A DNA stretch of 64,000 bases from Halorussus vallis (GCF_024138165.1 NZ_CP100000.1:496001-560000), one strand, 5' to 3'. Shown: positions 17,173-26,376, numbered from the stretch's first letter. Notes: generated from the sequence alone by a model not told the origin. Made by a program: numbers and translations.

Positions 17173-17544
17173 ATGAGCTCGGACGCACCGCCGTTGCTGA
17201 CTCGAACCGGCGCAAAGCGCGTCGTCCCCGCCGCGTTCGGGGACGTCGAGGGGATAGAGCGGGCGCTGTGGGTGCTGGTCGCCGCGGCGCTCGTCGGCGA
17301 CCTGTTGACGACCTACTACGGTCTCCAGATCGGACTCACTGAATCTAACCCGGTCGCCCGCGCCGCCCTGGAGCAGTTCGGCTTCGCCGCGATGTTCGCG
17401 ATGAAGCTGTTCGCGGTCGGCGTCGGCGTCTTCTGCCGGCAGTTCCTCGCAGGCCGGCACGTCCTCCTCGTGCCGGTGGGGCTGGCGGTGCCGTGGACGG
17501 CGGCGGTGGTGGTGAACCTATCGCTGTACGCGACCGTGCTCTGA
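17173..17544 (+). CDS. DUF5658-like membrane protein
   Basis: A 123-residue protein. After a polar N-terminus the first helix carries ALWVLVAAALVGDLLTTYYGLQIGLTESNPVARAAL. The GDxLTTYYGL and ESNPVAR motifs are characteristic of DUF5658. Two more hydrophobic segments follow (about 70-92 and 96-118). Function unknown. The 65-bp gap to the next gene contains that gene's own TATA box, so they are probably separate transcripts. Confidence 0.8.
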   Translation: MSSDAPPLLTRTGAKRVVPAAFGDVEGIERALWVLVAAALVGDLLTTYYGLQIGLTESNPVARAALEQFGFAAMFAMKLFAVGVGVFCRQFLAGRHVLLVPVGLAVPWTAAVVVNLSLYATVL

Positions 17545-17609
17545 GGCGGGTCCGGTCCCCGATTTCCCTTTTCGCAATCCATTTACACCCGGTCCGTAAG
17601 TGACCGGAC

Positions 17610-18656
17610 GTGCCACCCACGTCCCGACGGCGACTCCTCCGACGCTCATCGGTACTCGCGGCGACGGCGCTCGCGGGCTGTACCGGCGGACTGTTCGGCG
17701 ACTCCGCCGAGGAAACCCGACTCCGCGAGCGCGTCCGGAAACTCGAACGGAAGAACGCCAACCTCAGCGCTCGACTCCGGAGCGAGCGGAACGAGAGTCG
17801 GCGCCTGGAAGCGAACCGGACCCGCCTCGCCGACCGGTTGGCCGCCGAGCGAAACGAGACGCGCAGACTCCGTCGGCGACTCGAAAACCGGACCGCGGAA
17901 CTGGAGACTCTCAGGGGCGAAATTCGGGCCCACGAACGGCGAATCACCGAGCTACAGGCGGAGATCTCGGTCCTCAAGGAGGGAAACTCGGGGAGTCGCT
18001 TCGCCGAGTCGGTCCGGTCGAAGGCGCTCACCGTCGGCGAGCGCGTCCGGAAATCGGTCGTGTTCGTCCAGACCGAGGGTGCCGACAGCGTCGGCCACGG
18101 CACCGGGCTCTTCCTCGAAGACGACCTGGTCGTGACCAACAGCCACGTCATCGCCGGCGCCGACGAAATCGACTGCTGGACCCTCGACGGCGACCGCCTC
18201 GACGCGACCGTCGTCGGTCGCGTCGAGGACCGGGACCCGGACGTCGCGGCGCTCCGGACCGACGCTGACGGTCGTCCGCTGGATACCGGCGACTCGTCGG
18301 GACTCTCGTCCGATCAACCGCTGTTGCAGGTCGGCCACCCCGCGGCGTTCGGCAACTGGGTCATCGCGCTCGGTCGGTTTCACGGGCGCGTCCGCTACCG
18401 GAGCGCCGACGGCGGCACCCACCCGGAGCTACGAACCTCCGTGCCCACCTTCCAGGGGAGTAGCGGGTCGCCGCTCGTCACGCTCGACGGTCGAGTCGTC
18501 GGGCTGACGTACGCGTGGACGCCCAAGAAGTACAAGCAGGCCGACGAGGCCCCCGAACCCGCCCCGGCGAAGGTCTACGAGGCGGTGTCCCCGAACACGT
18601 ACTCGCTCCACGAGACGGTCGAACGCGTGCTGGCGCGGGTCGAAGACTGGGAGTGA
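17610..18656 (+). CDS. Tat-exported lipoprotein, trypsin-like (S1C/DegP-type) serine protease
   Basis: A 348-residue protein from GTG 17610; CATTTACAC 27 nt upstream implies a leaderless mRNA. The twin-Arg region RRRLLRRSS and lipobox LAGC (Cys24) predict a membrane-anchored extracellular lipoprotein. Residues ~35-125 form a long coiled coil rich in Arg/Glu. The protease domain shows His179 in VTNSHVI, Asp211 in RDPDVAAL and Ser285 in FQGSSGSPLV, in HtrA/DegP order, but no PDZ domain follows. It may act in surface protein quality control. The serine context GSSGSP differs slightly from the common GNSGGP. Confidence 0.85.
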   Translation: MPPTSRRRLLRRSSVLAATALAGCTGGLFGDSAEETRLRERVRKLERKNANLSARLRSERNESRRLEANRTRLADRLAAERNETRRLRRRLENRTAELETLRGEIRAHERRITELQAEISVLKEGNSGSRFAESVRSKALTVGERVRKSVVFVQTEGADSVGHGTGLFLEDDLVVTNSHVIAGADEIDCWTLDGDRLDATVVGRVEDRDPDVAALRTDADGRPLDTGDSSGLSSDQPLLQVGHPAAFGNWVIALGRFHGRVRYRSADGGTHPELRTSVPTFQGSSGSPLVTLDGRVVGLTYAWTPKKYKQADEAPEPAPAKVYEAVSPNTYSLHETVERVLARVEDWE

Positions 18657-18677
18657 GCCTCGCCGGTTCGCCCGGCG

Positions 18678-19178
18678 TTACCGGTTCTCCTTCTTCAGCG
18701 AGAGCACCGTCCGGTCGAACTCGCAGACCAGCGTCTCGTCGTCCTCATCGTCACCGTCTCCGCCGTCGCCCGCGCCGTCCCCGTCGTTCACTTTGAACGC
18801 CTCGACGTGCATCGTCACGACGCCGCGCTCGCCGTCGCTCGTCTCGCGCTTGTCGGTGACAGTCGACTGGGCGCGGATGGTGTCGCCGTGGAACACGGGA
18901 TTCGGATGCTCGACGTTGTCGTAACTGAGGTTGGCGACGATGGTGCCGTCGGTGGTGTCTGGAATCGAGACGCCGACCGCGAGGCTCATCGTGTAGAGGC
19001 CGTTGACCAGTCGCTCGCCGAACTGGGTTTCCTCGGCGAAGGCGGCGTCGAGGTGGAGCGGTTGCTGGTTCATCGTCATGTCGCAGAACTGCTGATTGTC
19101 CGACTCGCTGATCGTCCGTCGCTTGTCGTGTTCGTAGGTCGCACCGACCTCGAACTCCTCGTAGTAGAGTCCAGTCAT
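18678..19178 (-). CDS. MaoC-family hot-dog hydratase
   Basis: 166 residues starting MTGLYYEEFEVGATYEH. The MaoC signature is present: TISESDNQQFCDMTMNQQPLHLDAAFAEET, with the catalytic Asp/His pair in D...PLHLD, followed by GERLVNGLYTMSLAVGVS and PVFHGDTIRAQSTVTDKRET. It hydrates enoyl-CoA or similar thioesters. An acidic Asp/Gly insert (DGDGAGDGGDGDDEDDE) interrupts the last strand. Nearby carboxylase, lyase and glutamate dehydrogenase genes make a mesaconyl-CoA hydratase role conceivable, but that is inference. A TTTTTGC box lies 27 nt upstream. Confidence 0.85.
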   Translation of the reverse strand: MTGLYYEEFEVGATYEHDKRRTISESDNQQFCDMTMNQQPLHLDAAFAEETQFGERLVNGLYTMSLAVGVSIPDTTDGTIVANLSYDNVEHPNPVFHGDTIRAQSTVTDKRETSDGERGVVTMHVEAFKVNDGDGAGDGGDGDDEDDETLVCEFDRTVLSLKKENR

Positions 19179-19340
19179 GCCACCAGAGTCGCCCGCGGGG
19201 AGCAAAAATCCCGACGGTTCACGGCGATACGACGAAATTACCCGGGATGAAACGAATCGCAACGGTCGTTAATCGGGTCATAACGAAGGGTACTGTCTGA
19301 ATACGTACCTTCGCAGTCTGACACAGCCGACACCTAATCC

Positions 19341-20558
19341 ATGTCCAAGGACGCATCTCGATTCGAGTGGGCCACGCCGCGAACAGGGGAATGTGAGCGC
19401 GCCGACTCCGCCTCCGGACGCGAAGCGGCGAGTACGCCGCGGGGCCGAGCGCCCTCGGCCGGAGGTCCGGCGGGTGCGCGCGGCGACGGGGACCCCTTCC
19501 CGTCGCCGCGCGCACGCACGCTGGGAGTCGGACAGGCCCGCACTGAGCGTGTGACCGAGGACGAACCACGGGTCCGCTGGCGTTTCGGGACCGACGGCCG
19601 GTTCGACGCCGAACCGTCGGTCGATTCGGGAACGGTGTACCTCGGCTGTACGGACGGCTGCGCGTACGCGCTCGACGCCGAAACCGGCGCCGAGCGCTGG
19701 CGATTCGACACCGGCGGCCGACCGACAGCCCCGACCGTCGCCGACGCGGCGGCCGCAGACGGTGCGACCACTAAGAGGTCGGCGTACGTCGGAACGGACG
19801 CGGGCGAACTGCTCGCGCTCGACGCCGAAACCGGCGCCGAGCGCTGGCGGTACGCGACGGCCGGCGGCCTGGAAGCCGCGCCGGTCGTCGCCGAAGCGGC
19901 GGTGTACGCGGCCGACGACGGCGGCCGCGTCGCGGCGGTCCACGCGGTCGACGGATCGCGACTTCGCACGTTCCAGAACGCCGCGAGAGCCGTCTGCTCG
20001 CTCGCCGTCGACGACGGTCGACTGCTACTGGCGAGCCTCGACGGCGGCGCGTACGCCCGCGACCGGACCGACGGCCGCGAGCGCTGGCGATTCGAACCCG
20101 GCGCGGCGGTCCACGGTGCGCCGACGGTCGACGACGGCCTCGCGTACCTCGGGACGGTCGACGGCGGACGGGTCCACGCCGTCTCGGCCGTCACCGGCCG
20201 CGAACAGTGGCGCTTCGAAACCGGCGCGGGCGTGTGGGCCGCGCCGGTCGTCGCCGACGGAGCCGTCTTCGTCGGCGGCGGCGACGGGCGCGTCTACGCG
20301 CTCGACGCCGCCGACGGGACGGAGCGCTGGCGGTTCGACACCGGCGCGCGAATCTGGGCGTCGCCGACGCTCGACGACGGAACCGTCGTCGCGGGCAACG
20401 ACCGCGGCGAAGTGGTCGCACTCGACGCCGAAACCGGCGCCGAGCGCTGGCGCTTCCGCGCCGACGACGCGGTGGTGTCGTCGCCGGTCGTCGCCGACGG
20501 GTCGGTCTACGTCGGCGACTGCGGCGGAACGGTGTACGCGCTCGACCCGCCGGCGTAA
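19341..20558 (+). CDS. cytoplasmic eight-bladed PQQ-type beta-propeller protein
   Basis: 405 residues if the ATG at 19341 is used. From residue ~77 there are eight WD/PQQ-like blades, each of the form RWRFxTxG...APxVxDGxVYxGxxDGxxYALDAxTGxE. They resemble BamB or PQQ dehydrogenase propellers but lack enzyme motifs. No signal peptide is seen, so it is probably cytosolic and scaffold-like. Residues 1-75 are low complexity and their DNA contains a 17-bp-arm hairpin (19474-19515). A GTG at 19551 (VTEDEPRVRWRF) just before the first blade could be the true start. Confidence 0.75.
   Translation: MSKDASRFEWATPRTGECERADSASGREAASTPRGRAPSAGGPAGARGDGDPFPSPRARTLGVGQARTERVTEDEPRVRWRFGTDGRFDAEPSVDSGTVYLGCTDGCAYALDAETGAERWRFDTGGRPTAPTVADAAAADGATTKRSAYVGTDAGELLALDAETGAERWRYATAGGLEAAPVVAEAAVYAADDGGRVAAVHAVDGSRLRTFQNAARAVCSLAVDDGRLLLASLDGGAYARDRTDGRERWRFEPGAAVHGAPTVDDGLAYLGTVDGGRVHAVSAVTGREQWRFETGAGVWAAPVVADGAVFVGGGDGRVYALDAADGTERWRFDTGARIWASPTLDDGTVVAGNDRGEVVALDAETGAERWRFRADDAVVSSPVVADGSVYVGDCGGTVYALDPPA
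19443..19515. repeat. strong hairpins in the 5' part of the beta-propeller frame
   Basis: Arms 19474-19490 and 19499-19515 (GTGCGCGCGGCGACGGG / CCCGTCGCCGCGCGCAC) pair perfectly around an 8-nt loop. A smaller stem GGCCGAG/CTCGGCC occupies 19443-19460. Such structure is more typical of a spacer than of coding DNA, and it bears on the choice of start. Confidence 0.65.
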
Positions 20559-20641
20559 CCCCTTTCGCCGACGGGTCGGCGTCGCCGAGCGTTCTCGGCC
20601 GGTGTGCCGGGCGATGGGAGAGAGAACTGTCGTGCCATTCG

Positions 20642-20681
20642 GCGCGCCGGACCTCGTCGTGAGGAGCGAGGTCCGGCGCGC
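20642..20681. terminator. hairpin with 15-bp arms after the beta-propeller gene
   Basis: GCGCGCCGGACCTCG (20642-20656) pairs with 20667-20681 around a 10-nt loop, followed by a modest T-rich stretch (TTCGTGTTTTCG). It lies 84 bp after the stop at 20558 and 100 bp before the next gene, in terminator position; archaeal termination does not strictly need a hairpin. Confidence 0.5.
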
Positions 20682-20781
20682 GTTCGTGTTTTCGTCGCGG
20701 TTCGTCTCGATTTCGACCTTCTGCATCGACCCCGAGCGCGTTTCGACCACCGTTAAACCGCCGGCGCGCGTCGTGCCGAAC

Positions 20782-21633
20782 ATGCCACGACGAAGCGTAC
20801 TGTTCACCCCGGGCGACCGCCCGGAGATGCTCCGCAAGGCCCCCGGCGCGGGCGCCGACGTCATCGTCTTCGACCTGGAAGACGCGGTGGCCCCCGGTCG
20901 GAAGGACGAGGCCCGCGAGGCGGTGCGAGAGGTGCTGGCCGACCCCGAGTTCTCGCCCGACTGCGAGGTGTGCGTCCGGGTGAACCCGACCGGCATCGCG
21001 GCCGACGACGACGTCCGGGCCGTGGTCGGCGGCGGGACGGACCTCGACGCCGTGATGCTCCCCAAGACCGAGTCGGCCGACGACGCCGAGACGCTCTCGC
21101 GACTGCTGGACGAGCGCGACTGCTCGGTGCCGATCCTCGCGCTGGTCGAGACGGCCGCGGGCGTGCTCGCCGCCGAGGAGATAGCCGAGTTGCCGGACGT
21201 CGACGCGCTGGTGTTCGGCGCCGAGGACCTCACGGCCGACATCGGCGCGACCCGGACCGCCGAGGGGACCGAGGTGCTCCACGCCCGCGAGCACGTCGTG
21301 CTCGCGGCGAGCGCCGCCGACGTCGACGCCATCGACACCGTCTACACCGACATCGAGGACGCCGAGGGGCTCCGCGAGGAGACCGAGTTCGCGGTCGAAC
21401 TCGGCTACGACGGCAAGATGGCCATCCACCCCGCGCAGGTGTCGGTCGTCAACGAGGCGTTCACCCCGGCGCCCGAGCGCGTCGAGTGGGCCGAGCGCGT
21501 ACTCGCGGCCCGAGAGGAGGCCGACGCCGAGGACCGGGGCGTCTTCCGCGTCGACGGCGAGATGATAGACGCGCCGCTGATCGCGCAGGCCGAGCGAATC
21601 ATGGCGTACGCGCGCGCCGCCGAAGAGGAGTAG
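20782..21633 (+). CDS. HpcH/HpaI-type (CitE-like) CoA-thioester lyase
   Basis: A 283-residue TIM-barrel protein of the CitE/malyl-CoA lyase family. RRSVLFTPGDRPEMLRKAPG, the metal ligand VFDLEDAVAPGRK, VRVNPTG, MLPKTES and ILALVETAAGVL, FGAEDLTADIGATR, and the C-terminal YDGKMAIHPAQVSVVNEAF are all present. The family cleaves malyl-, citramalyl- or beta-methylmalyl-CoA. In haloarchaea a member releases glyoxylate and propionyl-CoA in the methylaspartate cycle, which would suit the nearby carboxylase and MaoC genes (inference). Start ATG 20782; a GTG three codons upstream is an alternative. Confidence 0.87.
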   Translation: MPRRSVLFTPGDRPEMLRKAPGAGADVIVFDLEDAVAPGRKDEAREAVREVLADPEFSPDCEVCVRVNPTGIAADDDVRAVVGGGTDLDAVMLPKTESADDAETLSRLLDERDCSVPILALVETAAGVLAAEEIAELPDVDALVFGAEDLTADIGATRTAEGTEVLHAREHVVLAASAADVDAIDTVYTDIEDAEGLREETEFAVELGYDGKMAIHPAQVSVVNEAFTPAPERVEWAERVLAAREEADAEDRGVFRVDGEMIDAPLIAQAERIMAYARAAEEE

Positions 21634-21653
21634 CGTAGCGGTTTATCCGTCTC

Positions 21654-22601
21654 TCAGTGCTCTTCGACCAGGCCGAGGTTCTCGTCGAAGACGAACCGGC
21701 GCGTCTCGCCGTCGAGCGCGACGGGGACCTCGACGCGGAGCGGTCGGACGCCGACCACCACCGCGAGTCCGGGTCGGAGCCAGTCGAGGTCCCACGGCGG
21801 CGTCCGCCGAACATCGACGCCGTGCTCGTAGTGGAACGCGACGAGCGCGGGGTGCGTGAGGACAGCTATCGGGACCACGGTGGTCCAGCCGTCGCCGCAC
21901 CGGTCGCACTCGTAGGCGACGACGGCCTCGAAGTCGCTGTCGCGGACCCACACCGGCACGCCGTCGTCTGCCGACGCGTGGACCGTCCGGTCGATGCGGC
22001 CGTCGCAGGTCGGGCAGAATCCCGTCTCGGCGGTCCAGTGCATCCTGTCGAGCCACCGGGCGACGACCGACGGCAACTCCGCTCGCGGCCACCCCTCGAA
22101 GACTCCGGGCGGCATGTCGAAGTCCGTGTAGTCCCCGCAGTCCGGACAGGTGACTTTGACGCCGCCCTCGCGGAAGCGCAGTTCCATCGGGTCGCCGCAC
22201 TCCAGGCACGGCGCGTCGGTCGTCAGCGCGTCGGCGTCGAATCGCTTGGAGTAGCTTCCGGAGAGGACGGCCCCGACGACTCGCCGACCCGCGGCGGTGA
22301 GTTCGTAGCCCCCGTCGGTCGCGTCACCGTCGGCGTCGGTCCCGCCATCTTCCGAGTCCGACGCATTGCCCCCTCCGGAATCGGCGCGACGGACGAACCG
22401 CCCGACGAGTTTCCCGAGGTGGTAGTTGAACCGCCCGGCGTCGCGGACGCCAACCCGCTTGCGGAGGTCGCTGAACGCGAGCGGCCCGCCCCCGGCGTCG
22501 TTCAGGGTTTCGAGGATGGCGAACCGCGTCTCGTGAGCCAGTAGTTCGAACGCTTCGTCCGGGGGAAGGCGCTCGACCGCGACGTCGGCGTCGTCGGACA
22601 T
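21654..22601 (-). CDS. winged-helix (ArsR-like) regulator with two zinc-ribbon-type modules
   Basis: 315 residues. The N-terminal wHTH reads FELLAHETRFAILETLNDAGGGPLAFSDLRKRVGVRDAGRFNYHLGKLVGRFV, followed by an acidic insert and YELTAAGRRVVGAVLSGSY. Two CxxC pairs form a first zinc site (CLECGDP...CPDCGDY), and another two form a second (CPTCDG...CDRCGDG). The C-terminal ~120 residues form a beta-rich putative effector domain. This layout is common among haloarchaeal ArsR-like regulators (DUF7351/DUF7347, from memory). Ligand and targets unknown. It is convergent with the lyase gene. A TTATTTTAACG box is 27 nt upstream. Confidence 0.85.
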   Translation of the reverse strand: MSDDADVAVERLPPDEAFELLAHETRFAILETLNDAGGGPLAFSDLRKRVGVRDAGRFNYHLGKLVGRFVRRADSGGGNASDSEDGGTDADGDATDGGYELTAAGRRVVGAVLSGSYSKRFDADALTTDAPCLECGDPMELRFREGGVKVTCPDCGDYTDFDMPPGVFEGWPRAELPSVVARWLDRMHWTAETGFCPTCDGRIDRTVHASADDGVPVWVRDSDFEAVVAYECDRCGDGWTTVVPIAVLTHPALVAFHYEHGVDVRRTPPWDLDWLRPGLAVVVGVRPLRVEVPVALDGETRRFVFDENLGLVEEH

Positions 22602-22679
22602 GCGAGGGCGTTCGCTCGTGACGTTAAAATAACGTCCGACGAAGAGAGTTCGCGATTCGCGGTGGGAGTTCGACCGCTC

Positions 22680-23978
22680 TCAGGGCCAGAGGCCGCGGAC
22701 GCTCTTGGCCTCGGCGATGCGCGAGAGCGCGACGACGTACGCGGCGTCGCGCCAGCTAACGTTGCGCTCTTCGACCTCCTCGCGGACGGCGTTCCAGGCC
22801 TTGAGCATCTCCTCTTCGAGTTCAGTGTTGACGCGTTCGAGCGACCACGACCGCCGGTTGATGTCCTGGAGCCACTCGAAGTACGACACCGTCACCCCGC
22901 CCGCGTTCGCCAGGATGTCCGGGATGACCTGCACGCCGTTCTCTTCGAGGATGGCGTCGGCGGCGAACGTCGTCGGGCCGTTCGCGCCCTCGACCAGGAT
23001 GTCGGCCTGGACGTCGCCGGCGTTGTCGGCGGTGATGACGTTGCCGATGGCGGCCGGAATCAAGACGTCGACGTCGAGTTCGAGAATCTCCTCGTTCGAG
23101 AGCTTCTCGGGCGCGTCGTAGGTCATGACGGCTTCGGGCTCCTCCTCGTGGGTCGGCACGTCGCGGGTGTCCAGACCCGAGGGGTCGTAGATGGCGCCGT
23201 TGACGTCCGAAACCGCCACCACGGTCGCGCCCCAGTCGTCGAGAAGTCGGGCGGCGTTCGCGCCCACGCTCCCGTAGCCCTGCACCGCGACGGTGGTGTC
23301 TTCGAGGTCGTAGTCGTAGTAGTCGACTGCCTCACGAGTGATGATGGCCACCGAGCGACCCGGCGCCTCCTCGCGGCCCTCGCTCCCGCCGACGGAGGTC
23401 GGCTTGCCGGTGACGACGCCGGGGATGGTTTCGCCCTCCTGCATCGAGTAGGCGTCCATGAACCACGCCATCGTCTGGGAGTCGGTTCCCATGTCCGGCG
23501 CGGGGATATCCTTCTTCGGGCCGATGAACTTCCGCAGTTCCTCGGCGAACCGGCGGGTGAGTCGCTCCTTCTCGTCGTCGCTGAGTTCCTTGGGATTGAC
23601 GACGATGCCGCCCTTGCCGCCGCCGAACGGGAGGTCCATCACCGCGCACTTCCAGGTCATCCACATCGACAGCCCTACGCACTCCTCCTCGCTCACGTGG
23701 GGGTGGAAGCGCAGGCCGCCCTTGTAGGGACCGCGGACGTCGTCGTGCTGAGCGCGGTACCCCGTGAACACCTCGACCTCGCCGCTGTCGCGTTTCAGCG
23801 GTACGGCGACGCGGTGGACCGTCGTCGGGTGCTTCAGTCGCTCGATGACGCCGGGGTCCACGTCGAGGTGGGCCGCGGCGTGTTCGAGCTGCCGCCGCGC
23901 CGTCTCGAGCGCCGATTCGGGCTCTTCGCTCTCTTCGCTCCCCTTCGTGTCCGTCTGCTCGACAGTTCCTGAAGACAT
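22680..23978 (-). CDS. gdh: NAD(P)-dependent glutamate dehydrogenase, paralogue 1
   Basis: A 432-residue Glu/Leu/Phe/Val dehydrogenase interconverting glutamate and 2-oxoglutarate plus ammonia. The substrate domain has [14 protein letters not shown] and the catalytic-Lys block [36 protein letters not shown] and [13 protein letters not shown] follow, and the Rossmann part has [37 protein letters not shown] is typical of the hexameric enzymes. A ~25-residue acidic N-terminal extension distinguishes it from the divergent copy at 24261. Coenzyme preference cannot be read with confidence. Confidence 0.94.
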   Translation of the reverse strand: MSSGTVEQTDTKGSEESEEPESALETARRQLEHAAAHLDVDPGVIERLKHPTTVHRVAVPLKRDSGEVEVFTGYRAQHDDVRGPYKGGLRFHPHVSEEECVGLSMWMTWKCAVMDLPFGGGKGGIVVNPKELSDDEKERLTRRFAEELRKFIGPKKDIPAPDMGTDSQTMAWFMDAYSMQEGETIPGVVTGKPTSVGGSEGREEAPGRSVAIITREAVDYYDYDLEDTTVAVQGYGSVGANAARLLDDWGATVVAVSDVNGAIYDPSGLDTRDVPTHEEEPEAVMTYDAPEKLSNEEILELDVDVLIPAAIGNVITADNAGDVQADILVEGANGPTTFAADAILEENGVQVIPDILANAGGVTVSYFEWLQDINRRSWSLERVNTELEEEMLKAWNAVREEVEERNVSWRDAAYVVALSRIAEAKSVRGLWP

Positions 23979-24260
23979 GTTAGCTCCTGTGCTCGTCCGA
24001 CGCGCCGCGTCGCGGACCGACCACGCTCCGACGGAACTCCGCGACGTTGCATCGTAGCCGGTAGGAATCCGTACTCGCTTAAAATATTAATGATATAGTT
24101 GTGAATTAGGGCCTTATACGCACGGATACGTTTGGGCGGTGTAGGTGTGACAACTAGTCTACCGGGTCGGCGCGAGAATGGCTGATAACGGCGTTTACGC
24201 CGATTCGCCGTATTAGACGTTACCAGTACACTTACCAGCGTAGCCGGAATTTACCGAATC
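23979..24260. promoter_or_regulatory. 282-bp divergent promoter region between two glutamate dehydrogenases
   Basis: No gene seen. The spacer is locally AT-rich (AAAATATTAATGATATAG, 24081-24098), the likely minus-strand promoter zone about 100-120 nt from the ATG at 23978. TACACTTACC (about 24226-24235) is a candidate TATA for the plus-strand gene. Divergent control of two paralogous enzymes from one spacer is plausible. Confidence 0.4.
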
Positions 24261-25517
24261 ATGGCCGAGCAAGCCAATCCCTTCGAGAGTTTGCAGGAGC
24301 AGGTGGACGACGCGGCCACGCACGTCGACGTGGCCGACGACGTGCTGAATCGACTCAAACACCCCGAGCGCGTGCTCGAGACGAACCTCTCGGTCGAGAT
24401 GGACGACGGTGCCATCGAGGTGTTCAAGGCGTTCCGCTCGGAGTTCAACGGCGACCGCGGCCCGTACAAGGGCGGTATTCGGTACCATCCGAACGTCTCG
24501 CGCGACGAGGTGAAAGCCCTCTCTGGGTGGATGGTCTACAAGTGCGCCATCGTCGGCATCCCGTTCGGCGGCGGCAAGGGCGGCATCGTCATCGACCCCG
24601 ACGAGTACAGCGAGGAGGAACTCGAACGGATCACGCGGGCGTTCGCGACCGAACTTCGCCCGCTCATCGGCGTGGACAAGGACATCCCCGCGCCCGACGT
24701 CAACACCGGCCAGCGCGAGATGAACTGGATCAAGGACACCTACGAGACGCTGGAGAACACCACCGCTCCGGGCGTCATCACCGGCAAATCCATCGAGAGC
24801 GGCGGGAGCGAGGGCCGCGTCGAGGCGACCGGCCGGTCGACGATGCTCACCGCGCGCGAGGCGTTCGACTACCTCGACCGCGAGATGGCGGGCGCGTCGG
24901 TCGCGGTCCAGGGCTACGGCAACGCCGGGTGGATCACCGCGAAACTCGTCGACGAACTCGGCGCGGACGTCGTGGCGGTCAGCGACTCCTCGGGTGGCAT
25001 CTACCGTGAGGACGGCCTGGACCCGGTCGCGGTCAAGAACCACAAGAACGAAACCGGCAGCGTGGTCGGCTACCACAACGCCGCCGAGGAACTCACCAAC
25101 GAGGAACTGCTGACCCTCGACGTGGACCTGCTGGTGCCGGCCGCGCTCGAGAACGCCATCGACGGCGACCTCGCCCGCGAGGTGCGGGCCGACGTCATCG
25201 TCGAGGCCGCCAACGGCCCGCTGACGCCCGAGGCCGACGAAGTGCTGGCCGAAACCGACACCTACGTCTTCCCGGACATCCTGGCGAACGCGGGCGGGGT
25301 GACGGTGTCGTACTTCGAGTGGGTCCAGAACCGCCAGCGGTTCCACTGGTCCGAAGAACGCGTGAACGACGAACTCGAGGACATCATCGTCGCGGCGTTC
25401 GACGACCTCATCGAGAAGTACGAGGAGACGGGCGCGTCCAACATGCGGACGGCCGCGTACGCCGTCGCCGTCCAGCGGGTCGCCGACGCCTACGCCGAGA
25501 GCGGCAACTGGCCCTGA
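24261..25517 (+). CDS. gdh: NAD(P)-dependent glutamate dehydrogenase, paralogue 2
   Basis: A 418-residue paralogue of 22680-23978, divergently transcribed. It keeps [14 protein letters not shown], the catalytic block [70 protein letters not shown] and [20 protein letters not shown]. The Rossmann GxGxxG-equivalent reads GYGNAGW rather than GYGSVGA, and the following acidic residue pattern also differs. The two copies may therefore differ in coenzyme or direction (anabolic versus catabolic), which is inference. Confidence 0.94.
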   Translation: MAEQANPFESLQEQVDDAATHVDVADDVLNRLKHPERVLETNLSVEMDDGAIEVFKAFRSEFNGDRGPYKGGIRYHPNVSRDEVKALSGWMVYKCAIVGIPFGGGKGGIVIDPDEYSEEELERITRAFATELRPLIGVDKDIPAPDVNTGQREMNWIKDTYETLENTTAPGVITGKSIESGGSEGRVEATGRSTMLTAREAFDYLDREMAGASVAVQGYGNAGWITAKLVDELGADVVAVSDSSGGIYREDGLDPVAVKNHKNETGSVVGYHNAAEELTNEELLTLDVDLLVPAALENAIDGDLAREVRADVIVEAANGPLTPEADEVLAETDTYVFPDILANAGGVTVSYFEWVQNRQRFHWSEERVNDELEDIIVAAFDDLIEKYEETGASNMRTAAYAVAVQRVADAYAESGNWP

Positions 25518-25753
25518 ACCCGCCGCGCTTTTGCGGCGCGTTCGGATTCGACACGGACGCCGCGCGTCTCGCGTTGAATTCTTCGCACTTCGTGTTAGTT
25601 TCTATACTTTGGAGAAGTACTAATTGGGTGTGCTAGGGGAATTAAGCCCTTAAGAGCCTTCAGGACGCAGAATTGCTCGAAACCTGTTCGGTTCTCATAC
25701 GTGATAACGGCGTTAGGGATTTAAGGTGGTACTCTGAGAAGAAGCCCTCAGAC

Positions 25754-25758
25754 GAGGG
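25754..25758 (+). promoter_or_regulatory. ribosome-binding site of the archaellin gene
   Basis: GAGGG ends 6 nt before the ATG at 25765. A TTTAAGG box near 25718-25724 would give a leader of ~20 nt, so this highly expressed class of gene appears leadered here. Confidence 0.45.
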
Positions 25759-25764
25759 ACAAAT

Positions 25765-26376
25765 ATGACGGATACACTGAAAGAGAGAGCCGCTGACCGC
25801 GGTCAGGTAGGTATCGGCACGCTGATCGTGTTCATCGCGATGGTGCTGGTCGCGGCAATCGCCGCGGGCGTGCTCATCAACACCGCCGGCTTCCTCCAGA
25901 CCAAGAGCGAACAGACCGGCCAGGAGAGCACCGCGGGCGTGACGAACCGCGTGAACGTCGTGAGTAGCGTCGGCATCGTCGCCAACGACGAGACGATCAG
26001 TCTGGTCAACCTCACCGTGATGAAGAACTCCGGGTCCGGCGACATCGACCTCTCGACCGCCACCATCGAATGGCTCGGCCCGAACGACGGCCGAATCCTG
26101 GACGCCGCGCCCAAAGGCGTGAAGGCCAGTGCGACGCAGTTCAACGTCACCACCATCAAGGACATAGAAGACACCTATCCCGTCCTTCACAGCCAGGAAG
26201 ACCGATTCCGCATCACGATTAGCACGAAGGCGATAGGTCAGGACGCCGGCGACACCGACGGCGGTCTCGAGGGTGGCGAGGAGTTCACCGTAAAGATCGT
26301 CACCTCCGCCGGTGCGATGACGTATCACCACAGCGTCCCACCGTCGCTCTCGCAGAAAGACGCGGTACAGCTCTAA
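25765..26376 (+). CDS. archaellin (archaeal flagellin)
   Basis: A 203-residue structural subunit of the archaellum filament. The class III signal peptide ends at DRGQ, followed by [31 protein letters not shown], the near-invariant hydrophobic N-terminal helix that forms the filament core. It is cleaved by the pre-archaellin peptidase (ArlK/FlaK). The rest is a beta-rich acidic outer domain with several N-x-S/T sequons (NLT, NVT) suitable for N-glycosylation. No other archaellum genes (arlCDEFGHIJ) are within the window, so it stands alone. It may be an accessory or switched filament subunit. Confidence 0.93.
   Translation: MTDTLKERAADRGQVGIGTLIVFIAMVLVAAIAAGVLINTAGFLQTKSEQTGQESTAGVTNRVNVVSSVGIVANDETISLVNLTVMKNSGSGDIDLSTATIEWLGPNDGRILDAAPKGVKASATQFNVTTIKDIEDTYPVLHSQEDRFRITISTKAIGQDAGDTDGGLEGGEEFTVKIVTSAGAMTYHHSVPPSLSQKDAVQL

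Noticed and set aside
17100-17342. Arg-rich open frame starting at ATG 17100 just after a TATA box
   Set aside because: After ~25 codons it is an out-of-frame shadow of the DUF5658 gene with typical Arg/Gly composition. It might at most act as an upstream start.
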